NCBI RefSeq assembly: GCF_000237825.1
Contig: NZ_CM001377.1
Coordinates: 558,001 to 622,000, forward strand
Length of the DNA: 64,000 bases
Direction of reading: 5' to 3'
From: Thermanaerovibrio velox DSM 12556
GTDB taxonomy: Bacteria; Synergistota; Synergistia; Synergistales; Synergistaceae
The position numbers and the translations under genes are program-made. This document shows positions 17,043 to 26,097 of this stretch, piece after piece. The notes under the pieces are model-generated. The model worked only from the letters and a program-made list of their open reading frames with translations, searched no databases and was not told the origin of the DNA. Position 1 is the first letter of the stretch; the number at the start of each line of letters is the position of its first letter.

Positions 17043-18058
17043 GGGGGTGCGGCAGCGGCCTTGTGTTGGGCATAGAGAGCAGCTGTGACGACACGGGGGT
17101 TGCGGTTCTCGAGGCTCCACGCCGGATAAGGTCGTCCCTGGTGATGAGCCAGGTGGAGGAGCATGCTCCCCACGGTGGTGTGGTGCCGGAGCTGGCCAGC
17201 CGAAGGCATCAGGAGGCGGTGGTGGGGCTGGTGAGGCGGTGTCTTGCGGAGGCGGGGGTTTTGAACCCCATGAGGGAGCTGTCCCTCATAGCGGTCACCG
17301 CTGGGCCGGGTCTCATGGGGTCTCTCCTGGTGGGTCTTATGGCTGCCAAGGGGCTGTCCCAGGGGTGGGAGGTCCCCATGATAGGGGTTAACCACATGGA
17401 GGGTCACGTGTTCGCCAACGTCATAGCCCACGAGGATCTTGAGCCTCCGTTCCTGTGCCTTGTGGTCTCCGGGGGGCACACGGAGATCCAGTTGGTGCGG
17501 TCCTTTGGGGACTATCGTTTCCTTGGGGGCACCAGGGACGATGCGGCGGGGGAGGCTTATGACAAGGTGGCGAAGCTGCTTGGGTTGGGCTACCCAGGTG
17601 GTCCCGTGATAGACCGCCTTGCCGCCCAGGGGGATCCTAGGAGGTACCAGCTGCCGGTGCCTCTGCGGGGAACTTCGGACGTGGAGTTCAGCTTCAGCGG
17701 TCTTAAGACCGCGGTATTATGGCTTGTCCGGAAGGAGGGGGATTCCATTTCGCTGCCGGACCTTTGTGCCTCTTTCCAGAGGTCGGCGGTGGACTCCCTG
17801 GTGGAGAAGCTGGAGCTGGCGGTGCAGCTCACGGGGGTTAAGACCGTGGCGGCTTCCGGGGGAGTGGCGGCGAACTCGGAGCTCAGGAGGCGTCTTTTAG
17901 GCCTTTCCGACAGGGGCATCAGGGTTTTTCTGCCCCCGAGGGACCTTTGTACCGACAACGGGGCCATGATAGCCGCCGCTGGGTGGTGGGCCTTCATGAG
18001 GGGGATCCGGGATGACCTCACCCTCAGGGCGGACCCGTCCTGGGAGATGGCCCGATAA
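17039..18058 (+). CDS. tsaD: tRNA N6-threonylcarbamoyladenosine transferase TsaD
   Basis: Kae1/TsaD family enzyme that transfers threonylcarbamoyl to A37 of ANN-decoding tRNAs. Motifs: 'VLGIESSCDDTGVAVL', 'VMSQVEEHAPHGGVVPELASRRH' (metal-binding His residues), 'GVNHMEGHVFAN', 'CLVVSGGHTEI', 'GEAYDKVAKLLGLGYPGGPVID' and 'CTDNGAMIAAAG'. The ATG at 17039 overlaps the preceding stop (ATGA) and gives 339 residues, the normal length; the in-frame GTG at 17009 would add an unneeded extension. Its pathway partner sua5 is at 60198. tsaB and tsaE are not visible. Confidence 0.95.
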   Translation: MRGCGSGLVLGIESSCDDTGVAVLEAPRRIRSSLVMSQVEEHAPHGGVVPELASRRHQEAVVGLVRRCLAEAGVLNPMRELSLIAVTAGPGLMGSLLVGLMAAKGLSQGWEVPMIGVNHMEGHVFANVIAHEDLEPPFLCLVVSGGHTEIQLVRSFGDYRFLGGTRDDAAGEAYDKVAKLLGLGYPGGPVIDRLAAQGDPRRYQLPVPLRGTSDVEFSFSGLKTAVLWLVRKEGDSISLPDLCASFQRSAVDSLVEKLELAVQLTGVKTVAASGGVAANSELRRRLLGLSDRGIRVFLPPRDLCTDNGAMIAAAGWWAFMRGIRDDLTLRADPSWEMAR

Positions 18059-18087
18059 GTCAAAAAACATCAGAAAAAGCAGCTTGG

Positions 18088-18129
18088 GCCGGATAGAGGC
18101 GGTTTATTTGCCTCTATCCGGCTTTATTT
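18088..18129 (+). terminator. Terminator after tsaD
   Basis: GCCGGATAGAGGC (18088-18100) and GCCTCTATCCGGC (18110-18122) form a perfect 13-bp stem with a nine-base loop, followed by TTTATTT. It isolates groESL from upstream transcription. Confidence 0.95.
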
Positions 18130-18143
18130 GTAGATAATGGTTC

Positions 18144-18172
18144 TTGAGGAAATCCCGGACTTTGAATAGACT
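18144..18172 (+). promoter_or_regulatory. groESL promoter
   Basis: TTGAGG (18144-18149), 17-base spacer, TAGACT (18167-18172). The predicted start near 18179 places the CIRCE element at about +8 to +35, the usual location for HrcA repression. Confidence 0.75.
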
Positions 18173-18186
18173 TTCAGCCGTGAGGG

Positions 18187-18213
18187 TTAGCACTCGGTTG
18201 TTGGGAGTGCTAA
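18187..18213 (+). promoter_or_regulatory. CIRCE operator (HrcA binding site)
   Basis: TTAGCACTC, nine bases, GAGTGCTAA: a perfect match to the CIRCE consensus on both arms. HrcA binding here represses groESL until heat or misfolding titrates GroEL. hrcA itself is not in the window. Confidence 0.97.
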
Positions 18214-18256
18214 CACTAAAAAACCGGGTAACAAACTCCAAGGAGGAGGGATTTAG

Positions 18257-18547
18257 ATGCAGCTTAGGCCTCTCGGCGACCGTCTTGTGGTGAAGGCGGT
18301 GGAGAAGGAGGAGATGACCAAGGGTGGCATAGTGCTCCCTGACACCGTGAAGGAGAAGCCCGTGGAGGGCGAGGTTGTGGCGGTTGGTACCGGCCGGGTG
18401 CTGGACAACGGCCAGCGGCTTCCCATGGAGGTCAAGGTGGGCAACCGGGTCATCTACAGCAAGTACTCTGGCACGGAGGTCAAGTTTGACGGCCAGGAGT
18501 ACCTGATCCTCAGCGAGCGGGACGTGCTCGCCATAGTGGAGAAGTAA
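18257..18547 (+). CDS. groES: Co-chaperonin GroES
   Basis: 10-kDa lid of the GroEL folding chamber. 96 residues beginning '[19 protein letters not shown]', with the mobile loop '[22 protein letters not shown]' and C-terminal '[14 protein letters not shown]'. ATG start after AGGAGGAGGG. First gene of the CIRCE-controlled operon; groEL follows after 48 bases. Confidence 0.97.
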   Translation: MQLRPLGDRLVVKAVEKEEMTKGGIVLPDTVKEKPVEGEVVAVGTGRVLDNGQRLPMEVKVGNRVIYSKYSGTEVKFDGQEYLILSERDVLAIVEK

Positions 18548-18565
18548 GCGACCCTAAGCAGATAG

Positions 18566-20218
<1,653 letters not shown>

Positions 20219-20238
20219 CGTACCGTCCGAAGTTACCA

Positions 20239-20266
20239 GGGAGGGGCTTAGGCCTCTCCCTTTTTT
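20239..20266 (+). terminator. groESL terminator
   Basis: GGGAGGGGC (20239-20247), loop TTAG, GCCTCTCCC (20252-20260, one wobble), then TTTTTT. Confidence 0.93.
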
Positions 20267-20271
20267 ATGCC

Positions 20272-20300
20272 TTGGCCTGATTCAAAAGGTGTGGCATACT
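20272..20300 (+). promoter_or_regulatory. Probable guaA promoter
   Basis: TTGGCC (20272-20277), 17-base spacer, CATACT (20295-20300), immediately after the groEL terminator. Match is 4/6 in each box; predicted start near 20307. Confidence 0.55.
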
Positions 20301-20364
20301 GATCCGTGTTTACTTTACCGCCCCTTGGGGTGTTTTAGTCAAGTTGAGGAAGGACGTGTTTCTC

Positions 20365-21903
20365 ATGGACGTTAAGGACATGGTGGTGGTCCTGGACTGC
20401 GGTTCCCAGTATACCCAGTTGATCGCCCGGCGGGTGAGGGAGCTTGAGGTGTACAGCGAGATACTCCCTTGGGACGCGGAGCCCGAGGAGGTGCTGTCCA
20501 GGTCTCCAAAGGGGATCATAGTCTCCGGAGGGCCCAGGAGCTGCGTGGAGGAGGGGGCCCCTAAGCTTTCGGAGAGGCTCCTCAAGTCCGGCATCCCCAT
20601 ATTGGGCATATGCTACGGAATGCAGATGCTGGCCCACCAGCTGGGGGGGCGGGTCGTCAAGGCCCCAAGCGCCGAGTACGGCCGGTGCAAGGTCCAGGTT
20701 GACTCCCCCGGGGGGTTGCTCCGGGGGTTCCCCGAGGAGTTCACCGTTTGGATGAGCCATTGGGATCAGGTGGAGCAGGTTCCGCCGGGGGCTAGGGTTC
20801 TTGCCAGGAGCGAGTCCGGAGCGGTGGCGGCCTTCGAGACCGAAGGGGGCAGGATTTCCGCCCTTCAGTTCCATCCAGAGGTGGCCCACACGGAAAAAGG
20901 CACCCTGGCGCTGGCGAACTTCCTCTTCGGGGTTTGCGGCTGCGAGAGGACCTGGGTGCTCACCGATTGGGTGGATCGAATGGTGGAGAGCATCCGCACC
21001 CAAGTAGGGGATGACCGGGTGATCTGCGGCCTTTCCGGTGGCGTGGATTCCACCGTGGCGGCGGTCCTTACCTCCAAGGCCATAGGGGACAGGCTCAGCT
21101 GCATCTTCGTGGACAACGGCCTTCTCAGGAAGGACGAGGCCCGGAAGGTCATGGAGACCTACACCAAGCTGGATCTCAACGTGAAGATGGTGGACGCCTC
21201 GGACCGGTTCCTTGAGGCCCTTAAGGGGGTGGAGGAACCGGAGGCCAAGAGAAAGACCATAGGAGAGGTGTTCGTCCGGGTGTTCGAGGAGGAGTCCTCC
21301 CAGGTGGAGGGGGCTAGGTGGCTGCTTCAGGGGACCTTGTACCCCGACGTGATCGAGAGCGGGCATCAGGGCAAGGGAGCGGCGGTTATAAAGTCCCACC
21401 ACAACGTCGGGGGGCTGCCGGACTTCATGAAGCTAAAGGTGTTGGAGCCCCTCAGGGACCTCTTCAAGGATGAGGTTCGACGGATAGGGGCCATTCTGGG
21501 GGTCCCCGAGGGTTTCCTCAAGCGGCATCCCTTCCCTGGCCCTGGGCTTGCGGTGAGGTGCCTTGGGGAGGTTGCCAGGGAGCGCCTCGATGTGCTGAGG
21601 GAGGCGGACCACATCCTGCAGGAGGAGATAGCCAACTTCGGCTTGTACGATTCTCTTTGGCAGTGCTTCTGCGTGCTCCTTCCCGTGAGATCCGTGGGGG
21701 TCATGGGGGACGTTAGGACCTACGCGGAGACCGCGGTCATAAGGGCCGTTGAGTCCCAGGACGGGATGACCGCGGACTGGGCGAGGCTGCCCTATGAGCT
21801 CCTCGACCGGGTCAGCCGGCGGATATGCAACCAGGTGAGGGGCATAAACCGGGTGGTCCTAGATGTGACCGGCAAGCCCCCGGCCACCATCGAGTGGGAG
21901 TAG
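20365..21903 (+). CDS. guaA: GMP synthase (glutamine-hydrolysing)
   Basis: Converts XMP to GMP. N-terminal class I glutamine amidotransferase: 'VVLDCGSQYTQLIARRVREL', nucleophile motif 'ILGICYGMQMLAHQLGG' and 'ALQFHPEVAHTEKG' (catalytic His and Glu). The central PP-loop ATP pyrophosphatase has 'VICGLSGGVDSTVAAVL', and the C-terminal dimerisation domain ends 'INRVVLDVTGKPPATIEWE'. ATG at 20365 gives 512 residues, the usual length, with GAGGAAGGA upstream. The in-frame TTG at 20344 is possible but less supported. Confidence 0.96.
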   Translation: MDVKDMVVVLDCGSQYTQLIARRVRELEVYSEILPWDAEPEEVLSRSPKGIIVSGGPRSCVEEGAPKLSERLLKSGIPILGICYGMQMLAHQLGGRVVKAPSAEYGRCKVQVDSPGGLLRGFPEEFTVWMSHWDQVEQVPPGARVLARSESGAVAAFETEGGRISALQFHPEVAHTEKGTLALANFLFGVCGCERTWVLTDWVDRMVESIRTQVGDDRVICGLSGGVDSTVAAVLTSKAIGDRLSCIFVDNGLLRKDEARKVMETYTKLDLNVKMVDASDRFLEALKGVEEPEAKRKTIGEVFVRVFEEESSQVEGARWLLQGTLYPDVIESGHQGKGAAVIKSHHNVGGLPDFMKLKVLEPLRDLFKDEVRRIGAILGVPEGFLKRHPFPGPGLAVRCLGEVARERLDVLREADHILQEEIANFGLYDSLWQCFCVLLPVRSVGVMGDVRTYAETAVIRAVESQDGMTADWARLPYELLDRVSRRICNQVRGINRVVLDVTGKPPATIEWE

Positions 21904-21941
21904 GCTGGATATACCGTTGATAGGGGAGCTGGGATAAACAG

Positions 21942-21966
21942 GAGGGCCCGGTTTTAAAGGGCCCTC
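21942..21966. terminator. Bidirectional terminator between guaA and the HD-GYP gene
   Basis: GAGGGCCC (21942-21949) / GGGCCCTC (21959-21966), perfect stem, loop GGTTTTAAA. It sits between convergent genes and its right arm overlaps the last codons of the minus-strand gene. T-rich tails are weak on both sides. Confidence 0.65.
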
Positions 21967-23109
21967 TTCCCCTCCCATCCCAGGTACCGCTGTATCCTAA
22001 GCTCCGACCGTTTAAGGTCCAGCAGCCGCAGGGCGTCGCTGAGGCTTCCGTCGGGGTTGACCTTGATCATGATCACCGGCCTTAACAGGTCCTCCCCTCC
22101 GGAGGACACCACCACCCCTATGGACTTGTCCGAGAGCTCCACCACCGACCCGGGGGGGTACATCCCGAAGGAGGTGAGCAGCAGGCGGCTCACCTTGGGG
22201 TCAAAGTGGGTGCCTCCGTCCACGATTATGGTGTTGACCGCGTCCCTGAACGGCACCGCCCGTTTGTAGCTCCGTTCAGATGTCATGGCGTCGAAGGCGT
22301 CCGCCACCGCCACGATGCGAGACAGCAGGGGTATGTCCTCCCCCCGCCTTGCCGTCCGGGTATCCGCTTCCGCACCACCTCTCGTGGTGGCTTCTTATTA
22401 TGGCCAGTACGTCTGGATCGTCTATGCCCAGCTCTCTGGCTAGCTTCTCCCCGAGCACCGGATGGGATTTCATAACGTTGAACTCTTCGTTGGTGAGGGG
22501 CCCGGGCTTGTTCAATATCTCAAGGGGTATCCGGGCCTTGCCCAGGTCGTGCAGGAGGCCTCCAAGCACCGCGGTCTCCGCCGACTCCGGTGCCATCCGA
22601 TGGGCCAGGAAGCCGGATATGGCGGCGGTGTTGAAGGAGTGCACAAAGGTGTACTCGTCCCAGCGGTGCACCTTGGCCACGGAGAAGAGGATCTTGGGCT
22701 TCGTTAATATCTGCTCCAGCAGCTCCTTGGCCACCTCGGTGATGGGGCTTAGCAGCTCCGGGGTTATGTGTTGGGTCCTTATGGAATCGAAAAGCCCCTT
22801 GATCTCGTTTATGGACTTGCTTGCCACCTCCGGGTCTATTATCACGTTGGAGTTGATCACCTGGTCTATGAACGAGTCCAGGGCGTCCTGTTCCACGTGA
22901 TCATCCCTGCGGACGTGGACGTAGCCTATCCCCTCGTCCAACAGGTGTCTTATGAGCAGCAGAACGGAGTCCCCGAGCATGGCGAGCCTGGTCCCCTTGG
23001 GGATGATGACGGAACCCCTGGCGGATATGATGTCCTCCGCCACGATGCCCCCAAAGCTTATGAGGTCTTGCACCGGCACCTTAAAGACCTCGCCGTCCAG
23101 ATCCGTCAC
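21954..23109 (-). pseudogene. HD-GYP domain protein, broken by one frameshift
   Basis: Together the two frames encode about 385 residues of a predicted cyclic-di-GMP phosphodiesterase. The first part (23109 down to 22276) has an N-terminal domain of unknown type and the HD-GYP core: 'HSFNTAAISGFLAH', 'GGLLHDLGKARIPLEIL', 'HPVLGEKLARE', 'HHERWCGSGYPDG'. The frame is then lost at a six-base C run on the + strand (22340-22345). The continuation (down to 21954) resumes exactly in register: 'VAVADAFDAMTSERSYKRAVPFRDAV'. One extra G on the coding strand would restore 'GKAGGEDIPLLSRIVAVADAFDAMT'. Either a real disabling mutation or a homopolymer sequencing error. The GTG start at 23109 lies inside GGAGGTG, so the exact start is uncertain. 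Confidence 0.85.
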
Positions 23110-23140
23110 CTCCCATAGTTCAATTGATAGCTTTGTTTTA

Positions 23141-23146
23141 ATTATA
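23141..23146 (-). promoter_or_regulatory. Perfect -10 box upstream of the HD-GYP gene
   Basis: On the minus strand TATAAT occurs about 30 bases before the start codon. No good -35 is visible 16-18 bases upstream, so the promoter may need an activator or another contact. Confidence 0.45.
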
Positions 23147-23239
23147 TCATTTTGACGGAAACATTGTGGATTTTTGTTCCTAGGGGTTTTGATGTATCAT
23201 TCTCAGAGCTCCACAAGCGAAGCGGCGGAGGTGTTTTAA

Positions 23240-23845
23240 GTGTTGCCCATAGTTTGTGTGTGTGGACTCAAGGACAGCGGGAAGACCACCCTTTGTGTGA
23301 AGCTGCTGGAGATGTTGAGCCAAAGGGGATGCCACGTGGGTTTCATAAAGAGGACCAGCGAGGAGGTTTTGTCGCCGGTTTCCACCGATACCGGCAAGGC
23401 CCTGGGTTCGGTGGGATCTGCGGTTTTGTTGGGTCCCGACGGTGCCAGGCTTGACATGGCGGGGCAGTGGGACGTGGGGGGGCTTGCCATGCGTGTCTTC
23501 CCCACCAAGGACCTGGTGATAGTTGAGGGGGGCAAGTCCCTTAGGTTCCCCAAGGTTTGGGTTGGCAACGAGGTGTCGAAGGGGGTGGAGGGGGTCTTCT
23601 TCACCTACCGTGGAGGGGATGAGGAGCTTGAGGATCTTTGCGAGAAGCTCCTTGAAATGGCAAGAAAGGGGCATAAGAGGAGCCGGGTTTTCACCCCCGC
23701 CGGGGAGGTCCCCATGAAGGACTTCGTGGCGGACTTCGTGCGGGGCGGCCTTATGGGTATGGTGAGAGAGCTCAAGGGGGTTCGATTAAAGAGGGGATGG
23801 GTCAGGGCTTACGTGTGGTGTGAAGGGGAAGGAGAGGACTCCTAG
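23240..23845 (+). CDS. mobB: MobB-like P-loop GTP-binding protein
   Basis: Resembles MobB, a GTPase that assists addition of GMP to molybdopterin. 201 residues with P-loop 'VCGLKDSGKTTLCVKLLEML', then 'RGCHVGFIKRTSEEVLSPVSTDTGKA', matching the MobB pattern where a His/Asp segment precedes DTGK, and 'DLVIVEGGKSLRFPKVWV', the family's conserved Glu-Gly stretch. GTG start six bases after GGAGGTG. No other molybdenum-cofactor gene is nearby, so its partner is unknown. The cysteine in 'VCVCGLKD' and the replaced 'KH' motif (KRT) make it a divergent member. Confidence 0.7.
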   Translation: MLPIVCVCGLKDSGKTTLCVKLLEMLSQRGCHVGFIKRTSEEVLSPVSTDTGKALGSVGSAVLLGPDGARLDMAGQWDVGGLAMRVFPTKDLVIVEGGKSLRFPKVWVGNEVSKGVEGVFFTYRGGDEELEDLCEKLLEMARKGHKRSRVFTPAGEVPMKDFVADFVRGGLMGMVRELKGVRLKRGWVRAYVWCEGEGEDS

Positions 23846-23880
23846 GGGAACTTTCCGAATTTGTCAACTCTGGATCTCCC

Positions 23881-23909
23881 TTGTCTTGGGGTTGAGGGAT
23901 GGATATAAT
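23881..23909 (+). promoter_or_regulatory. hppA promoter
   Basis: TTGTCT (23881-23886), 17-base spacer, perfect TATAAT (23904-23909). The -10 lies downstream of a possible ATG at 23899, which argues that the real hppA start is the ATG at 23989. Confidence 0.8.
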
Positions 23910-23924
23910 CAACGTCGGCTTTAG

Positions 23925-23949
23925 TGCCCCCCTTTTGTGCGGGGGGGCA
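23925..23949 (+). promoter_or_regulatory. GC hairpin in the hppA leader
   Basis: TGCCCCCC (23925-23932) pairs with GGGGGGCA (23942-23949) around a nine-base loop. It lies about ten bases after the predicted transcription start and is followed by a T-rich stretch before the Shine-Dalgarno. Could stabilise the 5' end or act as an attenuator. Confidence 0.5.
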
Positions 23950-23988
23950 GTGTTTCTATTTCACTTTTTTGTTCGAGGAGGTCTGGTC

Positions 23989-25950
23989 ATGGGTTACTCG
24001 TGGTTAGGAGTGGTGGGCGGAACCGGTGTTCTGGCCATCCTGTTCGCGTTGGTGGCCACGGGGCGCATCAACGCCTTCAAGGTGGACGACGAGAACGTGG
24101 TTCGCCTCTCCGGCATCATCCAGAGGGGGGCAATGGCGTTCCTCTACAGGGAGTATAAGGCGCTCATCCCCTTTGTGGCGGTGGTAGGGGCCCTTTTGGC
24201 GTACAAGATAGGGGTGCCCAGTGCGGTGTGCTTTTTGGTCGGCGCGGTGTGCAGCGCTTCCACCGGCTACGCGGGCATGAGGGTGGCCACCAAGTCCAAC
24301 GGCAAGACCGCGTTTGCCGCCACCATGGGCATGAACTCCGCCCTGAGGCTGGCGTTCCAGGGCGGCAGCGTCATGGGCATGACCGTGGTGGGGGTGGGTA
24401 TCATCGGCATAGTGGCCATGTACGTGCTGTTTGGTGACCCCAACGTGATAGCCAGTTTCGGGTTCGGCGCCAGCTCCATAGCCCTGTTCGCCCGGGTGGG
24501 CGGCGGAATCTACACCAAGGCGGCGGACGTGGGGGCCGACCTGGTGGGCAAGGTCGAGGCGGGCATACCGGAGGACGACCCCAGGAACCCCGCGGTCATC
24601 GCGGACAACGTGGGGGACAACGTGGGGGACATCGCCGGCATGGGGGCGGACCTGTTTGAGTCCTACGTGAACTCCATCATAGCCGCCATGTCCGTGGGCG
24701 CCCTGGTCTCCGGGACCGCCGGGGTGGCCTATCCGCTGTTCCTCGCCGCGGTTGGCATAGTGGCCTCCATACTTGGTACGTTCTTCGTGAGGGTCAAGGA
24801 GGGTGGAGATCCCCAGCTCGCCCTTAGGATGGGCCTCGTCTCCACCGGTGTCTTTATGGTCCTGGGCACCTTCTTCGTAACCCGTTGGATATTCCAGGAC
24901 CTCACCCTCTTCTGGGCGGTGGTGGCCGGTGTGGCCGCCGGCGTGGCCATCGGTTACGTGACCGAGATATACACCTCCGCCAACTACAAGCCGGTCAAGG
25001 AGATAGCCGAGGCATCCAACACCGGTTACGCCACCAACATCCTGGCTGGCCTCGGGGTGGGCATGAAGTCCACCGGTTGGCCGGTCATCCTCATCTGCGT
25101 CGCCACCCTTGTGGGTGTCAAGTTCGGCGGTCTCTACGGCATAGCCTGCTCCGCGGTGGGCATGCTCGCCATAACCGGCATGGCCCTGTCCGTGGACGCC
25201 TACGGTCCCATCGCGGACAACGCGGGTGGGATCGCCGAGATGAGCGGGCTCCCCAAGGAGGTAAGGAACATCACCGACAGGCTGGATGCGGTGGGCAACA
25301 CCACCGCCGCCATAGGCAAGGGGCTCGCCATCGGCTCAGCCGCCCTCACCGCCCTTGCCCTTTTCGTGGCTTATGGTCAGGCGGTTAAGCTTTCCGTCAT
25401 AGACCTCAAGGACCCCAAGGTCATGGTGGGGCTCTTCATGGGTGGTCTCCTGCCCTTCATCTTCAGTGCCCTCTCCATCCAGGCGGTGGGCCGGGCGGCT
25501 CAGCGGATGATAGACGAGGTGCGCCGCCAGTTCAGGGAGATCCCCGGGATAATGCAGGGCACCGCGGAGCCCCAGTACGAGAGGTGCGTGGACATCTCCA
25601 CCGCCGCGGCCCTTAGGGAGATGGTGGTGCCCGGGCTTATGGCGGTGGTGGTGCCGGTGCTGGTGGGCTACTTCCTGGGGGTCCAGGCCCTTGGCGGGCT
25701 TCTTGGGGGATCCATCGTCACCGGTGTCATGATGGCCATCTTCATGTCCAACGCCGGCGGCGCCTGGGATAACGCCAAGAAGTACATCGAAGAGGGGCAC
25801 CACGGCGGCAAGGGTACCCCTGCCCATTCCGCAGCGGTGGTGGGGGACACCGTGGGAGACCCGTTCAAGGATACCGCCGGTCCAAGCCTCAACATCTTGA
25901 TCAAGCTCATGTCCGTGGTGGCCCTGGTCTTAGCTCCTCTTTTCATGTAA
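23989..25950 (+). CDS. hppA: Membrane-bound ion-translocating pyrophosphatase
   Basis: Integral membrane enzyme that couples PPi hydrolysis to H+ or Na+ export. About 16 hydrophobic segments, 653 residues. Catalytic signature '[47 protein letters not shown]' (positions 24525-24665), and second acidic cluster near '[11 protein letters not shown]' and '[23 protein letters not shown]'. The segment '[10 protein letters not shown]' has Ala and Gly where K+-independent enzymes have Lys and Thr, predicting a K+-dependent subclass, which includes known Na+ pumps. The ATG at 23989 has GAGGAGGT at ideal spacing; the upstream ATG at 23899 overlaps the promoter. Own promoter, strong terminator. Confidence 0.95.
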   Translation: MGYSWLGVVGGTGVLAILFALVATGRINAFKVDDENVVRLSGIIQRGAMAFLYREYKALIPFVAVVGALLAYKIGVPSAVCFLVGAVCSASTGYAGMRVATKSNGKTAFAATMGMNSALRLAFQGGSVMGMTVVGVGIIGIVAMYVLFGDPNVIASFGFGASSIALFARVGGGIYTKAADVGADLVGKVEAGIPEDDPRNPAVIADNVGDNVGDIAGMGADLFESYVNSIIAAMSVGALVSGTAGVAYPLFLAAVGIVASILGTFFVRVKEGGDPQLALRMGLVSTGVFMVLGTFFVTRWIFQDLTLFWAVVAGVAAGVAIGYVTEIYTSANYKPVKEIAEASNTGYATNILAGLGVGMKSTGWPVILICVATLVGVKFGGLYGIACSAVGMLAITGMALSVDAYGPIADNAGGIAEMSGLPKEVRNITDRLDAVGNTTAAIGKGLAIGSAALTALALFVAYGQAVKLSVIDLKDPKVMVGLFMGGLLPFIFSALSIQAVGRAAQRMIDEVRRQFREIPGIMQGTAEPQYERCVDISTAAALREMVVPGLMAVVVPVLVGYFLGVQALGGLLGGSIVTGVMMAIFMSNAGGAWDNAKKYIEEGHHGGKGTPAHSAAVVGDTVGDPFKDTAGPSLNILIKLMSVVALVLAPLFM

Positions 25951-25980
25951 GCTTGACCTGTTGAGCTAGGAGGAAGACGC

Positions 25981-26030
25981 GCCCCCTGGGGTCTCCCCAG
26001 GGGGCTTTTGGGCCCTCCAGGGCTTTTTTT
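25981..26030 (+). terminator. Tandem terminators after hppA
   Basis: GCCCCCTGGGG (25981-25991) and CCCCAGGGGGC (25995-26005) form a perfect 11-bp stem with loop TCT, followed by TTTT. A second small hairpin GCCCT/AGGGC follows with a T7 tail ending at 26030. Confidence 0.93.
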
Positions 26031-26038
26031 AGTCCAAA

Positions 26039-26073
26039 GATCCGCAGGGGCGGCTCCCACCTCCCTGCGGATC
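26039..26073 (+). promoter_or_regulatory. Hairpin upstream of dnaG
   Basis: GATCCGCAGGG (26039-26049) and CCCTGCGGATC (26063-26073), a perfect 11-bp stem with a 13-base loop, ending 25 bases before the dnaG start. There is no T-tract directly after it. If dnaG is transcribed from read-through or a nearby promoter, this would be a 5' leader structure. Role unknown. Confidence 0.55.
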
Positions 26074-26097
26074 CTTGGTTTGTCGGGGGTGTAGGAC

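Noticed and set aside
23899-23988. Upstream ATG extension of hppA
   Set aside because: The promoter -10 lies downstream of that ATG and the 23989 ATG has the better Shine-Dalgarno.
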